A program made the position numbers and the translations under genes. The notes below the pieces were generated by a model that saw only the letters and a list, made by a program, of their open reading frames with translations, did not search any database and was not told where the DNA came from. From NCBI GenBank assembly GCA_963977675.1, contig CAXBPY010000040.1, forward strand, positions 1 to 31,005: 31,005 bases of DNA, written 5' to 3'. Below, in pieces: positions 25,539 to 31,005 of the stretch (within the stretch, counting starts at the first letter, position 1; every line of letters starts with the position of its first letter). The stretch is from CAXBPY01 sp003455275 (lineage in GTDB: Bacteria; Bacteroidota; Bacteroidia; Chitinophagales; UBA10324).

Positions 25539-26614
25539 TGCGCTACTATATTATTTCAGGTGAAGCATCGGGTGATTTACATGGTTCCAATTTTATAAAA
25601 GCTATTAAGCAAATTGATTCTTCTGCCCAAATCAGAGCATGGGGCGGTGATAGAATGAAAGCTGCCGGAGCTACGCTGGTTCATCATTACAGCGAAACTG
25701 CTTTTATGGGTGTGTGGGAAGTGGTGAAAAACATTCGAAGAATTAATTCACTGCTGAATGAATGTAAAAAGGACATTCTTGAATATAAACCTGATGTCGT
25801 GGTGCTGATTGATTACCCGGGATTCAATCTTCGCATGGCGAAGTTTGCAAAAGAAAATAATTTCAAAACCTGCTGGTATATCTCACCGAAACTGTGGGCA
25901 TGGAAGGAGAATCGTGCTCATGATATAAAAAAATATGTTGGCCTGATGCTTTGCATTTTTCCATTCGAGGTTGACTTCTACCATAGGTGGAATTATGAAG
26001 TGAAATTTGTTGGTCATCCATTGTTGGATGCGCTTGATGATTCCAATTTTTCGACTGAGAGAAATTCAATTGCACTTCTTCCGGGCAGCCGCGAACAGGA
26101 AATAAAATCAATGGCCAAAGTTTACAACTCAGTTGCACAGAACTTTCCAAGTGAAAAGTTTTTAGTGGCAGCACTTTCAGTTCACAACAGAAAAATTTAT
26201 TCGGGATTCAATTCAAAAAACATTCAGCTGGTTTTTGATGATACACATGCATTGCTTCGTCGCGCGAGAGCTGCATTGGTAAATTCTGGAACTGCAACAT
26301 TGGAAACTGCATTGCTTGATGTGCCGCAAATGGTTTGCTATAAAACGAGCGCACTCACTTACATGATTGCAAAACAATTGGTGAAGGTGAAATGGATATC
26401 ACCGGTGAATCTTGTTCTGGAAAAAGAAGCGGTGCGAGAATTCATACAACAAGATTGCAGCTTGAATAATCTGAGTAATGAGTTGGAAAAAATTTTGCGC
26501 GATGAAAATTACCGGAAGGAAATGTTACAGAACTATTCAGAAATGAAAACATTACTTGGTGGCAAGGGCGCTTCAGAAAATGCCGCGAAGGAGTTGATTG
26601 ATTTTCTGAAATAA
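25538..26614 (+). CDS. lpxB: Lipid-A-disaccharide synthase
   Basis: LpxB joins UDP-diacylglucosamine and lipid X to give the lipid A disaccharide at the inner-membrane face, so this cell makes lipid A. The 358-residue GT-B glycosyltransferase shows the family start YYIISGEASGDLHG, the AFMGVWEVV segment, VVLIDYPGFNLRMAKFAK, the CWYISPKLWAW motif, VGHPLLD, LLPGSREQEI and the NSGTATLETALL donor-site motif. Length is slightly short of the proteobacterial form but normal for this phylum. Its ATG overlaps the stop of the preceding membrane protein. It is convergent with the glycosylasparaginase gene, with one base between the stop codons. Confidence 0.95.
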   Translation: MRYYIISGEASGDLHGSNFIKAIKQIDSSAQIRAWGGDRMKAAGATLVHHYSETAFMGVWEVVKNIRRINSLLNECKKDILEYKPDVVVLIDYPGFNLRMAKFAKENNFKTCWYISPKLWAWKENRAHDIKKYVGLMLCIFPFEVDFYHRWNYEVKFVGHPLLDALDDSNFSTERNSIALLPGSREQEIKSMAKVYNSVAQNFPSEKFLVAALSVHNRKIYSGFNSKNIQLVFDDTHALLRRARAALVNSGTATLETALLDVPQMVCYKTSALTYMIAKQLVKVKWISPVNLVLEKEAVREFIQQDCSLNNLSNELEKILRDENYRKEMLQNYSEMKTLLGGKGASENAAKELIDFLK

Positions 26615-26615
26615 A

Positions 26616-27590
26616 TTATTCAGCAAAAAATTCTGAATCACTCAATCCGAAACCTTCGGTGTTGTAGTGAGCATATTGAAATCCTTTTCGCAAAGCATAG
26701 CCGCCATACTCGCCGTGTTTGTTGATAGCAATGAAGGCAGTTTGAATGTCTTTCACTTTATCCGGAAATTTTTTTGCAACGCGCATTACTACTTCATGAC
26801 ATGCTTCAACCGGTGATTTTCCCTGGCGCATCAGCTCAACAATCATTGCAGTTCCTGCAACTTTTATCACATACTCACCATTGCCGGTGGCAGTGGCAGC
26901 GCCTACTTCATTGTCAACAAACAATCCTGCGCCAATAATGGATGAGTCACCTACCCTTCCATGCATCTTGTAGGCAAGTCCGCTGGTTGTGCAACAGCCG
27001 CTAAGGTTACCTTTTGAATCAATGGCAATCATGCCAATTGTGTCATGATTGTTTTCCCAATTAATCGGCTTGTAGTCTCCTGTTTTCAACCAATTTTTCC
27101 AGGCCTGTTCCGATTCAGGTGTAAGTAAATTTTCTTTTTTGAATCCCTGGTCAATAGCAAACTGCAATGCTCCTTCTCCCACTAAAATTACATGTGGAGT
27201 TTTTTCCATAACCAAGCGAGCCACTGATGACGGATGCATGATGTGCTCAATCGCGCAGACTGAACCTGCATTTCCAAATTCATCCATCACGCAAGAATCC
27301 AGTGTTACACGGCCATCACGATCAGGCAGCCCTCCGTAACCAACAGATGTAACCTTGGGATCAGCTTCAGGAATTTTTACTCCAGCACACACTGCATCGA
27401 GCGCTCTTCCGTCTGCCTTTAAAACTTTCCATGCTTCTTCATTTGCCTTCAAACCGAAGTTCCAGGTCGAAAGAACTAAAGCGCCCGGGTCAGTCATTGG
27501 CCTGAATGTCTTTGCCGGAACATTAAACGGAATTGTTAGCGCTGCTGCTCCAGCAGTCGTTTGTTGAATAAATTTTCTTCGGGAAGTCAT
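26616..27590 (-). CDS. Tat-exported N(4)-(beta-N-acetylglucosaminyl)-L-asparaginase
   Basis: This 324-residue Ntn hydrolase hydrolyses the GlcNAc-asparagine bond of N-glycan remnants, giving aspartate. It shows WNFGLKANEEAW, the VTLDSCVMD strand, HDTIGMIAID with Thr184 as the autocleavage and nucleophile residue, GRVGDSSIIGAGLFVDN, and the GAATATGNGE substrate site. All are shared with the Flavobacterium enzyme. The N-terminus (SRRKFIQQTTAGAAALTI) is a twin-arginine signal, so it is exported folded to the periplasm. This fits a scavenger of glycoprotein debris. It stands alone; the convergent lpxB ends one base away. The upstream 98 nt towards ccmB contain AGATTTTTGATT-like low-complexity repeats. 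Confidence 0.93.
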   Translation of the reverse strand: MTSRRKFIQQTTAGAAALTIPFNVPAKTFRPMTDPGALVLSTWNFGLKANEEAWKVLKADGRALDAVCAGVKIPEADPKVTSVGYGGLPDRDGRVTLDSCVMDEFGNAGSVCAIEHIMHPSSVARLVMEKTPHVILVGEGALQFAIDQGFKKENLLTPESEQAWKNWLKTGDYKPINWENNHDTIGMIAIDSKGNLSGCCTTSGLAYKMHGRVGDSSIIGAGLFVDNEVGAATATGNGEYVIKVAGTAMIVELMRQGKSPVEACHEVVMRVAKKFPDKVKDIQTAFIAINKHGEYGGYALRKGFQYAHYNTEGFGLSDSEFFAE

Positions 27591-27688
27591 GAATGAATAA
27601 TGTTTGGGTAAATAAACGGAAAGCGATTTAAGATTTTAGATTTTTGATTAAAGATTATTGATTAATCATCCACTTATTTTCGCCACGG

Positions 27689-28333
27689 ATGATTTGGAAA
27701 CTGATACAAAAAGATTTGTTGATTGAGTGGCGGCAACGCTATGCTTTCAATGGAATCCTCCTTTACCTGGCTTCGGTGGTATTTCTGATCTACATTTCAT
27801 TTATTGAATTGAAACCGGAGATGTGGGTGATGCTTTATTGGATTATAATGCTTTTCACTGCTGTAAATGCTGTTGTGAAAAGTTTTTTACAGGAAGGACG
27901 CGCGCGATGGATTTACTATTATTCCATTGCAAGTCCGCTTTCAGTTATCATTTCTAAAATGATTTACAACACAATTCTAATGTTATTGATGGGTTTGCTT
28001 GGAACAATCATCTATTCACTTCTGCTAGGCAATCCTCTGCTTCATCCTTTTTATTTTCTGATAATCGTTTTACTTGGCAGCATCAGTTTCTCGTTCACAT
28101 TTACACTCATGAGTGCGGTAGCCAGCAAGGCCGGCAACAGCGCAATGCTGATGCCTGTTCTGAGTTTTCCTGTTATCATCCCGGTGCTTTTGTTGCTGGT
28201 GAAACTTTCAAATGAATCATTGTATGGAACTAGCGTAGAATTTCCATTGAAAGATTTTGTTCTGCTTATTGCACTTGATGCAGTGATGCTTGTTCTCGGG
28301 ATGTTGTTGTTTCCTTTTTTGTGGAGGGAATGA
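27689..28333 (+). CDS. ccmB: Heme exporter protein B / CcmB-type ABC permease
   Basis: The 214-residue inner-membrane protein has six hydrophobic segments and the CcmB start WKLIQKDLLIEWRQRYAFNGILLY, the EGRARWIYYYSIASP motif with an FLQ segment just before it, and family-typical length. In system I cytochrome c maturation CcmB is the permease of the CcmAB transporter that releases heme-loaded CcmE. Neither ccmA nor ccmC is adjacent here, unlike the usual ccm operon, so it must work with genes elsewhere. A TATTTTCG box (27675-27682) lies 6 nt before the ATG, suggesting a leaderless message. It is followed by a 164-nt spacer and an independent ABC-F gene whose ATPases do not substitute for CcmA. 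Confidence 0.88.
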   Translation: MIWKLIQKDLLIEWRQRYAFNGILLYLASVVFLIYISFIELKPEMWVMLYWIIMLFTAVNAVVKSFLQEGRARWIYYYSIASPLSVIISKMIYNTILMLLMGLLGTIIYSLLLGNPLLHPFYFLIIVLLGSISFSFTFTLMSAVASKAGNSAMLMPVLSFPVIIPVLLLLVKLSNESLYGTSVEFPLKDFVLLIALDAVMLVLGMLLFPFLWRE

Positions 28334-28339
28334 GAAAGA

Positions 28340-28476
28340 TTGAAAATTAAAAATTGAAGATTGAAATTTTTTGTTCTCTGCAGCAGCGATGGAATTGTTT
28401 TATATATGCAAAGCATCCTCGTCACAAAAAATTTGTTGTGTTCTGAAATCTGTAATCCGAAATCTCAAATCTGTAT
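28340..28476. repeat. AT-rich low-complexity intergenic repeats
   Basis: The spacer after ccmB carries imperfect tandem-like motifs: GAAAATTAAAAATTGAAGATTGAAA near 28340-28364, and near 28442-28476 repeats of the form GAAATCTGTAATC / CGAAATCTCAAATCTGTA. Similar material (AGATTTTAGATTTTTGATT) lies at about 27628-27664. Such decaying GATT/AATCT runs are common between Bacteroidota genes; no gene or terminator is seen here. Confidence 0.5.
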
Positions 28477-28497
28477 TGAGAATATATTTTCGCGCGC

Positions 28498-30408
28498 ATG
28501 ATAAATGTGAACGGCATTGCTATTTCTCACGGTGGCGAATACCTTTTTAGCGATGTCACTTTTTTAATTAACGATCGTGACCGAATTGGTCTCGTGGGCA
28601 GAAATGGAACCGGAAAATCCACCATCCTGAAAATTCTTGCCGGTATGATTTCAACTGATGAAGGCAGCATTGCTTTTCCACGCGAGTGCACCATCGGATA
28701 CCTTCAACAAGATTTAACTTTCAAGTCTGGTAGAACTGTTTTTGAAGAAACTGCATCTGCACTGGAAGAAATTAAACGACTCGAAGCCCGCGTGCATGAT
28801 CTCACCGAAAAGGTGACCAACACCACTGACTTCAGCGGCGATGATTACATGGACTTGTTACAGGAACTTCACGATGCGCAAGAGCATCTTCATCTTTTGG
28901 AAGCAGGAAACCAGGAAGAGAAAATTGAGAAAGTGTTATTGGGTTTAGGTTTCGAGCGCGAGCAGTTTCACAATCTCGTTTCTACATTCAGTGGCGGCTG
29001 GCAAATGCGTGTGGAGTTGGCGAAGATTCTTTTAAAGCAACCGACTCTCCTACTTCTTGATGAGCCCACCAATCACCTCGACATCGAATCCATTCAGTGG
29101 CTCGAAGAATTTTTATCTGACTATCCCGGCGCAATCATCATCGTCTCTCACGATAAAAGATTTCTTGATAACCTCACCAACCGCACCATTGAAATTTCAC
29201 TCGGCAAGATTGAAGATTACAAAGCGCCTTATTCAAAATATATTCAGTTGCGGAAAGAAAGACGCGAGGCAACTATGAATGCATACAAGAACCAGCAGAA
29301 TGATATCCGGCAAACGGAAATGCTGATTGAGAAATTCCGCGCCAAGGCGAACAAAGCGAAGATGGCGCAATCGCTCATCAAGCAACTCGATCGCATGGAT
29401 AAAATAGAACTCGAAGATGAAGACAACAGTGCCATGCGTTTTCGATTTCCGGATGCGCCCCGCAGCGGAGTTGTTGTAGCCGAGGCAAAGAGCATGACTA
29501 AGCAGTATGGCGACAAAGTGATTCTAAAAAACATTGGCTTCCAGATAAACCGAAACGACCGCGTGGCTTTTGTTGGTAGAAATGGAGAAGGAAAAACCAC
29601 ACTCACCAAAATCATAAATGGTGAAGAGCCTTTCACCGGCGATTGTCAGCTTGGGTATAATGTTAAAGTCGGTTACTACGCGCAGCACCAGGCGGAGAAA
29701 CTCAATGGCAACATGACCGTGTATGATACCGTGGATCATCTTGCACCACATGATATGCGTCCGCGCTTGCGCAATCTTTTAGGTTCATTTCTCTTCGGAG
29801 GAAATGATGTGGACAAGAAAGTGAAAGTATTAAGTGGCGGAGAAAAATCGCGTCTCGCTCTTGCGTGCCTCCTCCTCGAGCCAAGCAATCTTCTCATTCT
29901 CGATGAGCCAACCAATCACCTCGACATGCGAAGCAAGGATGTGTTGAAAGAAGCGCTCCTCAACTATAACGGAACACTCATTCTCGTCTCGCATGACAGA
30001 GATTTCCTGCAAGGATTAACCAACCGCACCTTCTATTTCCGCAATCAAACCATCAAGGAAACAATTGGTGATATTCAGGATTTCCTCAGCGCGCTCAAGA
30101 TTGATTCATTACAACAGTTAGAAATCAAGCAGAAGAAAGAAACTCCGAAGGCAACCCTCTCCGAGCCACTCTCCGCGAATCACCAACAGCTGGCTAAAGA
30201 GAAAAAGAAACTCGAAAACAAAATTTCGAAAGCAGAGAAAACAATCTCTGAATTAGAAGCCGCAGTTTCTGTTCTGGAGAAAAGAATGATTCAACCCGAA
30301 GAGGCAAAAAACACTCAGCTCTTTTCCGAATATGATTCCATGAAAAAAAGATTGGACGAAGCCACCAAGGAATGGGAAGCGCTCGTGGTTGAAATGGAGA
30401 AGATGTAA
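28498..30408 (+). CDS. ABC-F family ATPase (translation factor type)
   Basis: The 636-residue protein has two fused ATP-binding domains and no membrane segment, the layout of ABC-F proteins that act at the ribosome. Domain 1 has Walker A VGRNGTGKST at about 33-42, signature SGG at 165-167 and Walker B with Asp188 (DEPTNHLD). The interdomain linker (about 225-315) is charged and helical, the part that reaches the peptidyl-transferase centre in this family. Domain 2 has Walker A from Gly360, signature SGG at 446-448 and Walker B Asp469. A lysine- and glutamate-rich coiled coil (about 555-636) ends it, as in Uup/YfmR-like members. It resembles housekeeping ABC-F factors; there is no evidence for a specific antibiotic-protection role. 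A TATTTTCG box ends 5 nt before the ATG. Confidence 0.92.
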   Translation: MINVNGIAISHGGEYLFSDVTFLINDRDRIGLVGRNGTGKSTILKILAGMISTDEGSIAFPRECTIGYLQQDLTFKSGRTVFEETASALEEIKRLEARVHDLTEKVTNTTDFSGDDYMDLLQELHDAQEHLHLLEAGNQEEKIEKVLLGLGFEREQFHNLVSTFSGGWQMRVELAKILLKQPTLLLLDEPTNHLDIESIQWLEEFLSDYPGAIIIVSHDKRFLDNLTNRTIEISLGKIEDYKAPYSKYIQLRKERREATMNAYKNQQNDIRQTEMLIEKFRAKANKAKMAQSLIKQLDRMDKIELEDEDNSAMRFRFPDAPRSGVVVAEAKSMTKQYGDKVILKNIGFQINRNDRVAFVGRNGEGKTTLTKIINGEEPFTGDCQLGYNVKVGYYAQHQAEKLNGNMTVYDTVDHLAPHDMRPRLRNLLGSFLFGGNDVDKKVKVLSGGEKSRLALACLLLEPSNLLILDEPTNHLDMRSKDVLKEALLNYNGTLILVSHDRDFLQGLTNRTFYFRNQTIKETIGDIQDFLSALKIDSLQQLEIKQKKETPKATLSEPLSANHQQLAKEKKKLENKISKAEKTISELEAAVSVLEKRMIQPEEAKNTQLFSEYDSMKKRLDEATKEWEALVVEMEKM

Positions 30409-30440
30409 TTGCGTTTATTCAAACACACTCAGAAAATTAA

Positions 30441-31005
30441 TTAAGCAGGAACCGAAACCTTCGCCGGCACCTTCACACTCCAGCCATATTTATCTTCCAT
30501 CTTTCCGGTTTTGATTTTTTCCAATTCAACTTTCAATCTGTTTGAGTGAACTCTTGTTTCGACTGCAGGAAGCTGAATTATTTCACCCTTATATCCAATA
30601 GAATTTATCTGCGCTACAGATGCTGCTGTTCCAGCACCAAATGCATCGTTCAGTTTTCCAACTTTACTTGCAGCAAGGATATCATCAAGGTCAACACGGG
30701 TTTCCTCCACACTCAATCCGTAATCACGCAGTAATTGAATGCAACTGCTTCGAGTAACTCCATCGAGAATGGTTCCGATCAGAGAGGGAGTTTTCACAAC
30801 ATTGTCCACAATGAAAAAAACATTCATTGAACCAATTTCCTCAGCATAGCAATGCTCAAAACCATCGGTCCAAAGAACCTGATCATAACCTTTTCTGATG
30901 GCTTCTTTCAATGGCAACATACTGGCCCCATAATTCCCGGCGGCTTTTGCAAAACCAACTCCTCCGGGAAATGCACGAACATATTTATCAGATGCAAGGA
31001 CATTC
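30441..31005 (-). CDS. ilvE: Branched-chain amino-acid aminotransferase, 5' end outside window
   Basis: Only the C-terminal 188 residues are present, read leftward; the frame stays open to the right edge. The segment DKYVRAFPGGVGFAKAAGNY is the PLP phosphate-binding and substrate region, followed by YDQVLWTDG, the EEIGSMNVFF motif and a TILDGVTRSS strand. This is class IV transaminase sequence of the BCAT type. It moves the amino group between branched-chain amino acids and glutamate, the last step of Ile, Leu and Val synthesis, with PLP bound to a Lys upstream of the window edge. The ATG near 30920 is internal. The 32-nt gap to the convergent ABC-F gene shows no clear terminator. Confidence 0.93.
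   Translation of the reverse strand, partial: NVLASDKYVRAFPGGVGFAKAAGNYGASMLPLKEAIRKGYDQVLWTDGFEHCYAEEIGSMNVFFIVDNVVKTPSLIGTILDGVTRSSCIQLLRDYGLSVEETRVDLDDILAASKVGKLNDAFGAGTAASVAQINSIGYKGEIIQLPAVETRVHSNRLKVELEKIKTGKMEDKYGWSVKVPAKVSVPA

Noticed and set aside
29244..29636. 130-residue leftward frame
   Set aside because: It is antisense to the ABC-F gene, low-complexity in serine and phenylalanine, and has no support.
28498..30408. ABC-F as the missing CcmA ATPase for the adjacent CcmB
   Set aside because: CcmA is a single-domain ATPase of about 200 residues; this protein has two domains with an ABC-F linker and coiled coil.

Overview
The window looks like a chromosomal stretch from an uncultured or little-studied member of the Bacteroidota. 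The evidence is a type IX secretion C-terminal sorting domain, Bacteroidota-type promoters (TTG, about 19 nt, TAnnTTTG), the near absence of Shine-Dalgarno sequences, a TANFOR-type giant surface protein, and dispersed short palindromes of the kind I recall from genomes of this phylum. I see no insertion sequence, prophage, CRISPR array or rRNA. Assignments rest on reading translations and motifs by eye; no database was searched.

Layout. Positions 1-1406 hold the 3' part of a secreted T9SS cargo protein. A hairpin-rich spacer follows, then a leftward MsbA-like ABC exporter (1641-3497), rightward acetyl-CoA synthetase (3654-5555), a DUF4139 exported protein (5628-7328) and a small DUF1905/YdeI-like protein (7391-7855). 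Positions 7919-18081 form the most unusual part, a tight rightward cluster. It encodes an outer-membrane beta-barrel protein broken by a one-base frameshift, a 2161-residue TANFOR-type multimodular secreted protein, and a protein of serial fibronectin-III-like domains. A fourth secreted protein of unknown function (18188-19828) follows with its own possible promoter. Next come a GDP-mannose 3,5-epimerase homologue (19869-20846) and a short region with tRNA-Asp, three intrinsic terminators and an EGF-like lipoprotein candidate, all but the epimerase read leftward.

The right third is housekeeping: tilS (tRNA-Ile lysidine synthase), leftward thiH (thiamin thiazole), a surE / small membrane protein / lpxB operon (nucleotidase and lipid A synthesis), a leftward Tat-exported glycosylasparaginase, ccmB (cytochrome c maturation), an ABC-F translation factor, and the C-terminal part of a branched-chain aminotransferase cut by the right edge.

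How the genes work together. Most are independent housekeeping units. The 7919-18081 cluster is the best candidate for a co-functioning, poorly described system: one outer-membrane barrel plus two large secreted beta-rich proteins with 11-16 nt gene spacing suggest a surface structure. The main surprises are that cluster and its frameshift, a dispersed repeat translated inside two signal peptides, and a set of genes whose -7-like promoter box lies only 4-6 nt before the start codon, which predicts leaderless transcripts.
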